Below, piece after piece: positions 16,810 through 25,746 of a DNA stretch of 64,000 nt. The stretch lies in assembly GCA_031081585.1 (NCBI GenBank), contig JAVHLY010000009.1, positions 1 through 64,000 on the forward strand. The letters are read 5' to 3'. The notes below the pieces were generated by a model, which ran no database searches, was not told the origin of the DNA, and was given only the letters and a program-made list of their open reading frames with translations. The number at the start of each line of letters is the position of its first letter. The stretch's first letter is position 1. The translations under genes and the position numbers were made by a program. Origin of the DNA: Armatimonadota bacterium (lineage in GTDB: Bacteria; Sysuimicrobiota; Sysuimicrobiia; Sysuimicrobiales; Humicultoraceae).

Positions 16810-18033
16810 ATGGCCATCTACCGCTACAGCGCCAAGGATCCCAGCGGGCGCGTGATCGCCGGCACCATCGAGGCGGACTCGGACGCCGCCGTCGTCGAGC
16901 GCCTGCGCGACATGGGGTTCTTCATCACGAACCTGGAGAAGCAGGCCCCGCGGCGCGAGCTGGGGGACCTCCTGCAGGGGCTCTTCGGGGTCGGGCTGAA
17001 GGACCTGGCCATCTTCAGCCGCCAGTTCTCCACCATGGTGAACTCCGGCCTCTCGCTGGTGCGCACGCTGTCCATCCTCGAGCAGCAGACGGCCAACAAG
17101 AAACTCCGGGAGATCACCGCCCAGGTGCGCCTCGACGTCGAGTCGGGCAAGCCGCTCTCGGAGGCCCTGGGGCGTCACCCCCGGGTCTTCAGCAGCCTCT
17201 ACGTGAACATGGTGAAGGCGGGCGAGACGGGCGGGGTGCTGGACGAGGTCCTGAACCGCATCGCCACCTTCCTGGAGAAGGAGCAGGAGCTGCGCAGCAA
17301 GATCCGTGCGGCCATGGTCTACCCGGCGCTGCTGACCGCGGCGGCGCTGGGCGGGTTGATGTTCATGACCATCGTCATCCTGCCCCAGTTCCAGAACCTG
17401 TTCAAGGAGCTGGGCGGGGACGCCAGCCTGCCCCTGCCCACGCAGGTCGCCATGGCGGTGAGCGTCACCCTGCGCACCTACTGGTACGTCTTCCTCGGGG
17501 CCATCGCCGCCGCGGTCTACGGCCTGCGCCGCTACCTGCGCACGCCGGCGGGCCGGGCCCGCTACGACCGCCTGAAGCTCAGCTTGCCGGTGCTGGGCGA
17601 CCTGAACCGCAAGATCGTCGTCTCCCGCTTCAGCCGGACGCTGGGGACGCTCATCGCCAGCGGCGTGCCGATCATGCAGGCCCTGGAGGTGGTGGCCAAG
17701 GCCATCGACAACACCGTGATCGGCGAGGCGGTAGACGCGGTGCGCAACAGCATCCGGGAGGGGCAGTCCATCGCCATCCCCCTGCAGTTCAGCGGCGTCT
17801 TCCCGCCCATGGTCGTGCAGATGACCAAGGTGGGTGAGGAGACCGGCGCCCTGGAGAGCATGCTGCAGAAGGTGGCCGACTTCTACGACGTGGAGATCGA
17901 GACGACGGTGCAGAGCCTGACGTCGATGCTGGAGCCCATGCTCATCATCTTCATGGGGGTGGTCGTGGGGGCCATGGTCATCTCGCTCTACCTGCCGATC
18001 TTCTCGCTGGCCACGGGCGGGGGGATCAAGTAG
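16810..18033 (+). CDS. pilC: Type IV pilus inner-membrane platform protein PilC
   Basis: A 407-residue GspF/PilC protein with two repeats of the T2SSF domain. The first (about 70-195) starts FSRQFSTMVNSGLSLVRTL and the second (about 272-395) starts FSRTLGTLIASGVPIMQALE. Three membrane helices lie near 170-190, 220-240 and at the C-terminus (MLIIFMGVVVGAMVISLYLPIF). The family forms the platform on which PilB and PilT turn, directing pilin insertion. ATG 16810 has GAGGTGACCTC upstream. It ends the pilB-pilT-pilC set and precedes the pilA promoter. Confidence 0.93.
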   Translation: MAIYRYSAKDPSGRVIAGTIEADSDAAVVERLRDMGFFITNLEKQAPRRELGDLLQGLFGVGLKDLAIFSRQFSTMVNSGLSLVRTLSILEQQTANKKLREITAQVRLDVESGKPLSEALGRHPRVFSSLYVNMVKAGETGGVLDEVLNRIATFLEKEQELRSKIRAAMVYPALLTAAALGGLMFMTIVILPQFQNLFKELGGDASLPLPTQVAMAVSVTLRTYWYVFLGAIAAAVYGLRRYLRTPAGRARYDRLKLSLPVLGDLNRKIVVSRFSRTLGTLIASGVPIMQALEVVAKAIDNTVIGEAVDAVRNSIREGQSIAIPLQFSGVFPPMVVQMTKVGEETGALESMLQKVADFYDVEIETTVQSLTSMLEPMLIIFMGVVVGAMVISLYLPIFSLATGGGIK

Positions 18034-18076
18034 GGGGCGCCCGCGGCCGGGCGGCGGGCGCCCGGCCCGCCCGGCC

Positions 18077-18102
18077 GTCTATCCCTCTCCCATCCTGGGT
18101 AT
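18077..18102 (+). promoter_or_regulatory. SigB/SigF-type promoter upstream of pilA
   Basis: GTCTAT (18077-18082) and GGGTAT (18097-18102) are 14 bases apart. The match to the 4741 site extends further: both read GTCTATCCC, nine bases, CTGGGTATA. Transcription would start near 18109, giving a leader of about 170 bases before pilA. Confidence 0.72.
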
Positions 18103-18108
18103 AGGGGC

Positions 18109-18276
18109 ATGGTGGGCTGCAGGATCCCCCACCGACAGTCTCGAGAGGGGTGGGAGGTGATGGCCGGGCCAGGAGGACCTGGCCGCAGTGGAGGGTAGGA
18201 CCCTGTGGGCGCGCCCCGGAGGGAGCCGGCCGCAGGGAGAGGGGACTCACGAAAGCACGAAGGGAGGTCGGTATCG
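18109..18276 (+). other. Structured 5' leader of pilA
   Basis: The ~168-base leader can fold a seven-base-pair hairpin (GGCCAGG-AGGA-CCTGGCC, 18167-18184) and a short stem GGGT-AGG-ACCC further on, and ends with GGGAGGT before the start. It does not match the GEMM-I core seen at 3191. A cis-acting RNA or translational control element is possible. Confidence 0.4.
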
Positions 18277-18702
18277 TTGCTTCGGTTCTTCTGGCAGCAG
18301 AAGCGGCGGGCCGGCACTGAGGGCGGTTTCACCCTCATCGAGCTGGTCGTCGTGCTCGCCATCCTGGGCATCCTGCTTGCGCTCGCCGTGCCCCGCTACC
18401 TCGGCGCCCGCAAGCGCGCGTACAAGGCTGAGGCGGACAACATCCTCCAAGAGGCCAAGACCCTCTCCTGGGCCTACTACCAGGAGTACAGCCAGTTCCC
18501 CTCGGCCATCGGCGACATCAGCTTAGTCATGCCGGGCGGCACCGCCTGGACGACCCCCACGATCGGCGCGGGCGGCGGGTCAGCCAGCAGCATCCGGTGG
18601 GACATGTCCGGCTTGTCGGGAGGCGCTCCAGTCGAGCCCGGCGACGTGTGTTCCGTCACCCTGAACAACGACGGTTCATCCACTCAGGGCTGCAACTTCT
18701 AA
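18277..18702 (+). CDS. pilA: Major type IV pilin PilA
   Basis: A 141-residue type IVa-like prepilin. The site is GG before FTLIELVVVLAILGILLALAV, followed by PRYLGARKRAYKAEADN. Two Cys residues near the C-terminus (VCSVTLNNDGSSTQGCNF) form the usual pilin D-loop. I place the start at TTG 18277 because GGGAGGT precedes it by eight bases; the only other option is GTG 18205 with a longer leader. It lies after pilC, behind its own SigB-type promoter, and ahead of a terminator hairpin, which fits high-level separate expression. A clear homologue is fused to the transglutaminase at 27512-30211. Confidence 0.9.
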   Translation: MLRFFWQQKRRAGTEGGFTLIELVVVLAILGILLALAVPRYLGARKRAYKAEADNILQEAKTLSWAYYQEYSQFPSAIGDISLVMPGGTAWTTPTIGAGGGSASSIRWDMSGLSGGAPVEPGDVCSVTLNNDGSSTQGCNF

Positions 18703-18727
18703 ACAGCCTCTACGTTGTGTGCACAGT

Positions 18728-18752
18728 GGAGGGCGGGCTGACCCCGCCCTCC
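18728..18752 (+). terminator. Hairpin after pilA
   Basis: GGAGGGCGGG and CCCGCCCTCC form a perfect ten-base-pair stem with a five-base loop 25 bases after the pilA stop. The tail (AATGTCTTAT) has few Ts, so termination may be partial, allowing read-through to the glycosyltransferases. Confidence 0.6.
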
Positions 18753-18766
18753 AATGTCTTATCGGC

Positions 18767-20416
18767 ATGACGATCCGCTTGGTCGACGCGCCGCTCACTC
18801 CTCGCCCGGTCTGGCATCGGGCCGTCTGGGACACGAGGCTCACCGCGCCAATCCTGCTCGGCTGCCTCGTGATCGTGGGTGTGCTCGTGCGAGCCTATGG
18901 CCTCTCGCGAGGCCTGTGGTTCGACGAGACCTACAGCGTCTTCATCGCCCGGGCGCCCCTCGCCGAGATCCCCCGGCTGCTGCGCTCGTACGATACCCAT
19001 CCGCCCTTCTACTATGTCCTCCTGCACCTGTGGATGGCTGTTGCCGGCGAGTCCGAGCTCGTCCTGCGCCTCCCCTCCCTCGTCGCCGGGGCGGTGGCCA
19101 TCGCCCTGACCTTCCTGCTCGGCCGTCGAGTCGGCGGCTCGATGAACGGTCTCCTGGCGGCGCTCTTCCTGGCCGCGTCGCCGTATGCGGTGGCCGCTTC
19201 CCAGGAAGCCCGCATGTACGCCCTGCTGACGGCGTTCGCGCTCGGGTCCACCTACACGCTCTGCCTGGCGCTCGAGCATCCCCTCCGCCGGCACTGGATC
19301 CTCTATGCGGCCCTGCAGGGGCTCGCCTTGTACACCCACCATTTTGCCCTGCTCGTCGTCCTGGCCCATGGGGCGTACGTCCTTCTGTCGGTGGGGAGTA
19401 GGGCTCACGCCCGTGCGTGGCTGGCGTCCATGGTGGTTGCGGCGCTCCTCTACCTGCCCTGGCTGCCCAGCCTGCCCGCACAGATCGCCACGGTGCGCTC
19501 GTGGCCGTCTATCCGCCCGCCGCTCCGCCCCTCGGACATCGCCGACGTCTTTGCCCTCTGGAGTTTTGGAGGGGGTCTCTTCGGCACGGCCACCTATCTC
19601 CACGCCGGGGCCTACGCGAATGTCCTCCCGGAGACGTGCAGGCTCGTGCCCCTGCGGTTCACCGACCCTTCGCCGCCGTCGGTCTGCCTCCCGCAACCGG
19701 CGTATCCCCTCGTGGCGCTCCTCCCCATTCTCCTGCTCCTCCTGGCAGGGATGACCCACCTCCGCACCGGGGAGCGGCGGCTCCTTCTCTGGACGTGGCT
19801 GCTGCCGTTCGCCGCGGTCACCGTGGTGTCGCTGGAGTGGAACCTGTTCCAGAAGCGCTACTTTGCCTTCCTCACCCCGTTCTTCGCCATCCTCCTTGCT
19901 GCCGGGGTGGTCAGGGTTGCGCGGGCGGTCGGCGGGATGCGATTTCCGGTGGCCCTGGCGGTGACCCTTGCCGTGCCGGCCCTCTACGTCGCCCCCGCCC
20001 TGAACGGCCTCCTCACGACGCCTCCCACCCATGACTGGCGGGGCGCGGCCGACTACCTGCGTCTCCAGGCCGGACCGGGAGACGTGTTGCTCTTCATCCC
20101 GGCGTTCACGCGGTTGCCGTTCGAGTACTATTACCGGAGGCCCCACACCATCCTCACGGCCAATCCTCAGGAGATTGTGGAGGGCGGGCGGGTGGTGGGC
20201 TTCCGCACCGGCGACGCTCTGTCGGTCCCCCTGCAGGCGCTCGCGCGTCACCGCACCCGCCTGTGGGTCGTCGCCGCGGCGCCGATTGGCGTGGAGGCCC
20301 GCCTCGCCCTCCTGCGCCAGACAGCGGGCAGCTTCCGGGAGAGCCGCCATGCGGGCTTCGGGTACCTCCACCTCTTTCGGTGGGACAGCTCTCTGCAGCG
20401 GGACCAGAGGCCATGA
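18767..20416 (+). CDS. GT-C type membrane glycosyltransferase (ArnT/PMT-like), copy 1
   Basis: A 549-residue polytopic protein. The GT-C signature acidic pair is in the first loop (LWFDETYSVF, about residue 51), followed by HPPFYYVLLHLWM and the SQEARMYALL segment common to this group. About ten membrane helices precede a C-terminal extracytoplasmic domain of ~120 residues (DWRGAADYLRLQAGPGDVLLF). Such enzymes move a sugar from a polyprenyl-phosphate carrier to a lipid, glycan or protein outside the inner membrane. ATG 18767 has no strong ribosome site. The next gene is a tandem paralogue overlapping by four bases. Its position after pilA allows a role in pilin glycosylation, as with Pseudomonas TfpO/TfpW, but that is inference. 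Confidence 0.8.
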   Translation: MTIRLVDAPLTPRPVWHRAVWDTRLTAPILLGCLVIVGVLVRAYGLSRGLWFDETYSVFIARAPLAEIPRLLRSYDTHPPFYYVLLHLWMAVAGESELVLRLPSLVAGAVAIALTFLLGRRVGGSMNGLLAALFLAASPYAVAASQEARMYALLTAFALGSTYTLCLALEHPLRRHWILYAALQGLALYTHHFALLVVLAHGAYVLLSVGSRAHARAWLASMVVAALLYLPWLPSLPAQIATVRSWPSIRPPLRPSDIADVFALWSFGGGLFGTATYLHAGAYANVLPETCRLVPLRFTDPSPPSVCLPQPAYPLVALLPILLLLLAGMTHLRTGERRLLLWTWLLPFAAVTVVSLEWNLFQKRYFAFLTPFFAILLAAGVVRVARAVGGMRFPVALAVTLAVPALYVAPALNGLLTTPPTHDWRGAADYLRLQAGPGDVLLFIPAFTRLPFEYYYRRPHTILTANPQEIVEGGRVVGFRTGDALSVPLQALARHRTRLWVVAAAPIGVEARLALLRQTAGSFRESRHAGFGYLHLFRWDSSLQRDQRP

Positions 20417-21966
20417 TGGTGCCAGCGGTCCGCGTCGCGCAGCCGGGGTGGCGCACCGGAGGGGAGCGCCGGACGTCGTTCCTGCTGATGGCGGCGCTCC
20501 TCCTGGCGCTGGCGGTGCGCCTGTACGCCCTCGACCACAAGACCCTCTCCTTCGATGAACTGTACAGCGTCTTCGTGGCCCGTCATCCCCTGGCGCAGAT
20601 CATCACCCTCGTCGCCCAGCGGGATGCGCATCCCCCGCTCTTTTACTTCATGCTACGCGGATGGATGACTTTCGTGGGCGATACGGAGTTTCGGTTGCGG
20701 CTCCTCTCCGTACTCGGCGGTCTACTGACTGTCGGGCTCACCTATCTCCTCGGTGCGCGACTGATCTCCGCTCAAGTGGGGCTGCTGGGGGCGTTCCTGC
20801 TAGCCATCTCGCCGTTCCACGTGCAGGCGAGCCAGGAAGCCAGGATGTACCCCTGGCTGGCGGTGTGGGTCTGGACCGCGGGCCTCGCCCTCTTCCGGTG
20901 GGTCGAGGAGGGACGTGCCCGGTGGCTGCTGGCGTACGGCCTGTCCACGCTGCTGGCGCTGTACACGCACTACCTGGCGTTCTTCGTCCTCCCCGGTCAC
21001 GTGCTCTTCCTCGCCCGCACCCGGCTGTCACGGTCTCGCCTCGCCATGTTCGCAGCATGCGCCGTGGGGGTGGGGGTGCTCTACCTTCCCTGGGTGCCCG
21101 CGCTGCTGCAGCAGCTGGCCGACGGGCGCGGATGGCCGTCGTTCCGACCTCCGCTCACGCTGCAGACCCTCGCCGACCTGCTCGGATTGCTGGCCTTCGG
21201 CGGCCGGCTCTACGGGCTGGGAACGTACTACACGGTCGGGACGACCGGGTTCGTGCTGACCGCCCCGCTGCTCCTGCCCTTTGCGCTCCTCGCGGCCTAC
21301 GGCATCGCCACCTGCCCGAGCCGATCCTCGGCGTGGTTCCTGGCCCTCGGCACGCTCGTCCCGCTCGGGCTGGCCGGGCTGGTTTCCCTCAGGTGGAACG
21401 TCTTCTACTCCCGCTACTTCTCGTTCGTGCTGCCGGCGGTCGCCCTGGCCCTGGCCGGCGGGATGTGGACACTGGCGGCCGGGTTTGCCGACAAACGGCG
21501 GGCCCTGGCGGCGTTGCTGGTGCTCCCGGTGTCGAGTGTGGTCCCCGTCCTGAGCGAGTACTACCGGGTGCCCGGCTACGGGGACTGGCGGGCCGCCGCG
21601 CGCTACCTGGACGCGCACCTAAGACCGGGTGATATCGTGCTCTTCGTCCCCGCGTCCGGGGCGGAGGTCGTCACGTACTACCTGCCGCGCAGGATCCCTT
21701 CGATGGCCTTGGACCCCGGCGAGGTCCTGGCTCCAGCCGCAACGGGACCGGGGGGTCCCCTGGCGCCGCGTCGGGTCCAGGCGCTGGCCGCCGGCCACCC
21801 CCGCCTGTGGATCGTGGCCACGCTGCCCCTGGGCTACCCGACACGCCGGCGCCTCGGCGAGACGCTGGCCCCCCACTTCGTCGAAGCCTGGGGTCGGGAC
21901 TTCCACCGGGTCTACCTGTTCCTCTGGCTCTCGCGCCGCCACCAGCACCAGGAGAGCTCGTCGTGA
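20413..21966 (+). CDS. GT-C type membrane glycosyltransferase, copy 2
   Basis: A 517-residue paralogue of the preceding gene with the same landmarks: LSFDELYSVF near residue 46, HPPLFYFMLRGWM, SQEARMYPWLA, ALYTHYLAFF, and the C-terminal DWRAAARYLDAHLRPGDIVLF domain. The start ATG overlaps the upstream stop (ATGA). Base composition is lower in GC than the pilus genes; the row from 20641 is about 52 % G+C by count. The two copies may transfer different sugars or act on different acceptors. Acceptor and donor are not visible in the sequence. Confidence 0.8.
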   Translation: MMVPAVRVAQPGWRTGGERRTSFLLMAALLLALAVRLYALDHKTLSFDELYSVFVARHPLAQIITLVAQRDAHPPLFYFMLRGWMTFVGDTEFRLRLLSVLGGLLTVGLTYLLGARLISAQVGLLGAFLLAISPFHVQASQEARMYPWLAVWVWTAGLALFRWVEEGRARWLLAYGLSTLLALYTHYLAFFVLPGHVLFLARTRLSRSRLAMFAACAVGVGVLYLPWVPALLQQLADGRGWPSFRPPLTLQTLADLLGLLAFGGRLYGLGTYYTVGTTGFVLTAPLLLPFALLAAYGIATCPSRSSAWFLALGTLVPLGLAGLVSLRWNVFYSRYFSFVLPAVALALAGGMWTLAAGFADKRRALAALLVLPVSSVVPVLSEYYRVPGYGDWRAAARYLDAHLRPGDIVLFVPASGAEVVTYYLPRRIPSMALDPGEVLAPAATGPGGPLAPRRVQALAAGHPRLWIVATLPLGYPTRRRLGETLAPHFVEAWGRDFHRVYLFLWLSRRHQHQESSS

Positions 21967-22727
21967 TCTGGGTTCTGCTGCCCGCGTACAACGAAGCCCG
22001 CAACCTCCCCGCGCTCTTCGGGGAGATTGACCGAGCCCTGCGGGGCAGCGGGATCCCTTACCGGATCGTCGTTGTCGACGATGGGAGCACGGACGAGACG
22101 CGCCGGGTGGCCCTCGCCGCCGCTGCGCGTCTGCCGGTCCGGGTTCTCGGGCACGAGCAGAACCGGGGGCTTCCGGCTGCGCTCCTCACCGGGCTGCGCG
22201 ACATCCTGGCCCAGGCAGATCGGCAGGACGTCATCGCCACGATGGATGCGGACAACACCCACCCACCGGGGCTGCTCCCTGCGATGGCCAGGGCCCTTGA
22301 GGACGGTGCCGACGTCGTGATCGCCTCGCGATACGCGCCCGGAGGTCGGCAGCGCGGGGTCCCTCTGCTGCGCCGGTTTCTCAGCTGGCAGGCGAGGGTT
22401 GTACTCACGCTCCGGTTTCGCCTTCCGGGCGTCAGGGACTACTCCTCAGGGTATCGGGCCTGCCGGGCGGGGCTGCTCCGGCAGGCGTTGGCGCACTACG
22501 GGAACCGTCTGGTGGAGACACGAGGATTTGCCGTGATGCCCGAGCTCCTCGTGAAGCTTCGACCGTTTCGCCCTCGCGTGCGAGAGGTCCCGCTGGACCT
22601 GAGGTACGACCGGAAGCAGGGGCGGAGCAAGATCCGCCTCGGTCAGACGCTCGGGGCGTACCTGCGCCTGCTCCTGCCGCGAGGCGTCCTGCACCGTGAC
22701 GGGAGGCCGTTCCATGCCGGTTTCTAA
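21963..22727 (+). CDS. Family 2 glycosyltransferase, polyprenyl-phosphate sugar synthase type
   Basis: A 254-residue cytoplasmic GT-A fold enzyme without C-terminal membrane helices. Motifs are LLPAYNEARNLP, VVVDDGSTDETR, the DxD-like ATMDADNTHPP and a conserved QGRSKIRLGQTL near the C-terminus, as in dolichyl-phosphate mannose/glucose synthases. It would charge a polyprenyl phosphate with the sugar used by the adjacent GT-C enzymes. GTG 21963 overlaps the upstream stop (GTGA). Confidence 0.85.
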   Translation: MIWVLLPAYNEARNLPALFGEIDRALRGSGIPYRIVVVDDGSTDETRRVALAAAARLPVRVLGHEQNRGLPAALLTGLRDILAQADRQDVIATMDADNTHPPGLLPAMARALEDGADVVIASRYAPGGRQRGVPLLRRFLSWQARVVLTLRFRLPGVRDYSSGYRACRAGLLRQALAHYGNRLVETRGFAVMPELLVKLRPFRPRVREVPLDLRYDRKQGRSKIRLGQTLGAYLRLLLPRGVLHRDGRPFHAGF

Positions 22728-24186
22728 TGCCCCAGGGCTGCGCGGCCGGTGGGTCGGCACTGGGCTGCGGGCGGCCCCGTCGGTCGGGCGAATGGCTGAC
22801 GGTGTCACGGAGCGGGCGCGCGCCGCGGCGGTCGGATGGGGTGCTGTGCAGGCCGGGCTCATCGGCTTCGCCGCGGTCGCCCCGCTCATGCCGACCAATG
22901 ACCTCAAAGTCGATTTCACCCTGCTCTCAGCGCTCCTCAGCCTCGTCGGTCTGTACGGACTGTGGCGCGGAGGGATACGGGCCTCTCGGTCGCGCCTGGA
23001 CCTTCCCCTGGTGGCGTTCCTGCTGGCGATGGCCCTCGCCACGCTCCTGGCCCCACGGCCCTTCTTGAGCTTCTTTCCGTCCAGGAGCCGCGGTGACGGC
23101 TTCCTCACCTATGTCGCTTACCTCCTCATGGCCTGGACGGCCACACGCCTGCCTCCACAGCGTCTGCAGCCTGTGCTGAAAGTCATCGTGGCCAGTGCCG
23201 CCCTCATCGGGGCCATCGGGCTGGCACAATATTATGGAGCGGACCCGCTGGGCTGGGTGGGGTTCCGGCCGGTGGACCCCGCCGCCTTCTTTGGGGTCAT
23301 CCCCGACCCATCACGGGGACGTCCCTACTTCGGCTGGCGAGCATTCGCCACGCTTGGGAACCCCGTCTTCCTGGGCGGGTACACGCTGCTCCTGATCCCG
23401 GTGCTGCTGGCAGCCCTCCTGACCAGCAGTGAGGCACGCGCGCGCCGGTCGTTCCTCCTTGGGATCCTGGCGCTGGTGTACGGCGCCCTGGTGGCGTCGG
23501 GGACGCGAGCCGCGTTTGCCGGCTTCGTGCTGGCCGTCCTCGTGTTGGTGGTCCGCCCGCCCCGCCACCCGATGCCCCGGAAACCGGCGCTGGGGGTAGG
23601 CGCATGCCTCGGGGCCCTCACGATCCTGCTGACGCTGACCGGTCCGGGAGGCGAGCTGGTCGGGCGGACTACTGGAGACCTCGGCACGGACAACTCCCTG
23701 CGGATGAAGCTCTTTGTCTGGAAGCACATCCTTCCTCTTATCGCGGATCGCCCGCTGTTTGGCTGGGGCCTCTCCAGCCTGGCCGGGCGTCTCCCCGGTC
23801 TTGGCTCCCGTGAGTACTTCGAGCTGTACGGGTTCGCGCTGTCCGGGATCGACACGGCGCACAACGAGGTGCTGCACATCGCCTTCAGTGCCGGGCTGTT
23901 CGGTCTGGCGGCCTACCTGTGGATCTGGCTCGTCGTTCTCCGCTCCCTCCTGGCGACGGTACGGGCCGGAGGGGAGGCCCAACGCGTCGGCACGGGCCTG
24001 CTTGCCGGACTGGCCGGTTATGCCCTCTGGTTGCAATCAGCCTGGAGTCACATCGGCCCGGCCAACGTCTTCTGGACGGTCGCAGGGCTGGCGCTGAGTG
24101 TCCGCCACCTCCCCGGGGGCGAACATACCTCTCAGGGAGGAGCAGGAGCTCATGACGGGACCCCCGGGTGGGGAGGGGGACCTTGA
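22714..24186 (+). CDS. O-antigen ligase / O-oligosaccharyltransferase-like (Wzy_C) protein
   Basis: A 490-residue polytopic protein of the O-antigen ligase superfamily. The large loop carries the TDNSLRMKLFVWKHILPLI and RPLFGWGLSS block, and DTAHNEVLHIAFSAGLFGL is the conserved His-containing motif shared by WaaL and the pilin/protein O-oligosaccharyltransferases PilO/PglL. ATG 22714 (GGGAGG seven bases upstream) is preferred over GTG 22696. The protein could ligate glycan to protein, to a lipid carrier or to a surface polymer. With no O-antigen or LPS genes and pilA only 4 kb upstream, a protein acceptor is attractive but unproven. Confidence 0.75.
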   Translation: MPVSNAPGLRGRWVGTGLRAAPSVGRMADGVTERARAAAVGWGAVQAGLIGFAAVAPLMPTNDLKVDFTLLSALLSLVGLYGLWRGGIRASRSRLDLPLVAFLLAMALATLLAPRPFLSFFPSRSRGDGFLTYVAYLLMAWTATRLPPQRLQPVLKVIVASAALIGAIGLAQYYGADPLGWVGFRPVDPAAFFGVIPDPSRGRPYFGWRAFATLGNPVFLGGYTLLLIPVLLAALLTSSEARARRSFLLGILALVYGALVASGTRAAFAGFVLAVLVLVVRPPRHPMPRKPALGVGACLGALTILLTLTGPGGELVGRTTGDLGTDNSLRMKLFVWKHILPLIADRPLFGWGLSSLAGRLPGLGSREYFELYGFALSGIDTAHNEVLHIAFSAGLFGLAAYLWIWLVVLRSLLATVRAGGEAQRVGTGLLAGLAGYALWLQSAWSHIGPANVFWTVAGLALSVRHLPGGEHTSQGGAGAHDGTPGWGGGP

Positions 24187-24683
24187 ACCCGGTGGTATCC
24201 TGGGCCACGATGGCGTCTCCACTCCCGGCGATCCGACGGCTGCTCGTCCCCACGCTGCGGGTGCGTCCCGTGCGGTTTCTCCTTGTCGGGTTGACGGGCA
24301 TCGGGGTGAACTCGCTGGTGCTCTGGCTGGCGACAGGGGTTGGGACCTTGGCCACACCGGTCGGAGGTGCCCTCGCCGCCGTGGTGTCCACTTTCACCAA
24401 CTTCCTCCTGAACGACGCCTTCACGTGGTCGGACCGCCGCTCTCGGGGATGGAGGGCCAAGGGAAAACGGTTGCTGCGGTACTATGCCACGACGGGCCTG
24501 GGCAACCTGATCTACCTGGGCACCCTCACCGTCCTGACCCGGATCCCCCTGCCCCTCCTGGGGGCCAACATGCTGGCCATCGGCGTGGGGGGCGGCTTCA
24601 ACTACCTTGTCCACAATGTGTGGACCTGGCAGCGAACCGCCGGACGGAGGGACGGCCTGGCCCGGACGGCGGAGGGGCGTTGA
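24183..24683 (+). CDS. GtrA-like membrane protein
   Basis: About 166 residues with four membrane helices. The first reads VRFLLVGLTGIGVNSLVLWL, followed by STFTNFLLNDAFTWSDR and the closing NYLVHNVWTWQR, all GtrA-family hallmarks. GtrA proteins are thought to flip polyprenyl-phosphate sugars and usually partner a GT2 and a GT-C enzyme, all present just upstream. The start is uncertain: TTG 24183 overlaps the preceding stop and follows GGGGAGGGGG; GTG 24168 and ATG 24210 are alternatives. Confidence 0.8.
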   Translation: MNPVVSWATMASPLPAIRRLLVPTLRVRPVRFLLVGLTGIGVNSLVLWLATGVGTLATPVGGALAAVVSTFTNFLLNDAFTWSDRRSRGWRAKGKRLLRYYATTGLGNLIYLGTLTVLTRIPLPLLGANMLAIGVGGGFNYLVHNVWTWQRTAGRRDGLARTAEGR

Positions 24684-24702
24684 ACAGACCTGGAGGCTTC
24701 GC

Positions 24703-25746
24703 ATGACCTCTGTCGGCAGACCACCGGCAGGTCCCTTCGTGCCCGCCAGAGACCTAATCATGCCGGAAGAGATGGCCATCAGCAACCTCGTCGCCAACAT
24801 CGAGCGCGTCATCTTCGGTACGCGCCAGACCGTTGAGCATGTGGTTATCGCGCTGCTCGCCGGCGGGCACGCGTTGCTGCAGGACGTCCCCGGCGTGGGG
24901 AAGACGATGCTGGCGCGGGCGCTGGCCCGCTCTATCGGCGGCGAGGTCTCGCGGGTGCAGTGCACCCCCGACCTCCTGCCCGCCGACATCACCGGCAGCG
25001 CCATCCTGGACCCGCGCACCGGGGAGCTGCGCTTCGTCCCCGGGCCCCTCTTCGCCCACGTGGTGGTGGCCGACGAGCTCAACCGTGCCACCCCGCGCGC
25101 CCAGGCCGCCTTCCTGGAGGCCCTCGACGAGGGTCAGGTGACCGTGGAGGGGCGCAGCCACCCGCTGCCTCGCCCCTTCTTCCTCCTGGCCACCCTCAAC
25201 CCCGTCGAGCACCACGGCACCTTCCCCCTGCCCGAAGGGCAGCTCGATCGCTTCATGGTGGCCACCTCGCTGGGGTACCCGAGCGGCGACGACGAACTCC
25301 GCATGCTAGCCTCGCACGTCGCCGCCCACCCCATCGAGACCCTGGAGCCAGTGGTGACCGTCGAGCAGGTGGTGGCGCTGCAGCGCGAGGTGCGCACGGT
25401 GCACGTCAGCGAGGCGGTGCGGCGCTACGCGCTGGAGCTGGTCCGGCGGACGCGTGCTGCACCGGAAGTGGTGCTGGGGTGCAGCCCGCGGGCGGGGATC
25501 GCCCTGCTGCGTGCGGCCCAGGCGCGGGCGGCACTGCAGGGGCGCAGCTTCGTCCTCCCCGACGACGTGAAGGCCCTGGCTGTCCCGGTCCTGGTGCACC
25601 GGCTCGTCCTGCGGGAGGAGGGCCCCGGCGAGGGACAGGCGGCCGGGGCGGGTGTGGTGGAGCGTCTCCTCAGAGACGTGCCCGTCCCCCTGCACACCGC
25701 CGCGGCGGAGGAATCGCGCGTGGCGCGGCGCCGTGCCGACGCGTGA
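24703..25746 (+). CDS. MoxR-family AAA+ ATPase
   Basis: A 347-residue MoxR ATPase: Walker A DVPGVGKTM (about 62-70), Walker B HVVVADELNRA, sensor 1 LLATLNPVEHHG, LPEGQLDRF and the sensor-2 region GCSPRAGIALLRAAQA. MoxR proteins are chaperone-like ATPases often encoded with DUF58 and transglutaminase-like membrane proteins, exactly the partners found at 25733 and 27512. ATG 24703 has GGAGG six bases upstream. The cellular task of these modules is poorly known. Confidence 0.92.
   Translation: MTSVGRPPAGPFVPARDLIMPEEMAISNLVANIERVIFGTRQTVEHVVIALLAGGHALLQDVPGVGKTMLARALARSIGGEVSRVQCTPDLLPADITGSAILDPRTGELRFVPGPLFAHVVVADELNRATPRAQAAFLEALDEGQVTVEGRSHPLPRPFFLLATLNPVEHHGTFPLPEGQLDRFMVATSLGYPSGDDELRMLASHVAAHPIETLEPVVTVEQVVALQREVRTVHVSEAVRRYALELVRRTRAAPEVVLGCSPRAGIALLRAAQARAALQGRSFVLPDDVKALAVPVLVHRLVLREEGPGEGQAAGAGVVERLLRDVPVPLHTAAAEESRVARRRADA

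Noticed and set aside
22449-22454. GGGTAT inside the GT2 gene
   Set aside because: No GTCTA-like box at the required distance and it lies in coding sequence.
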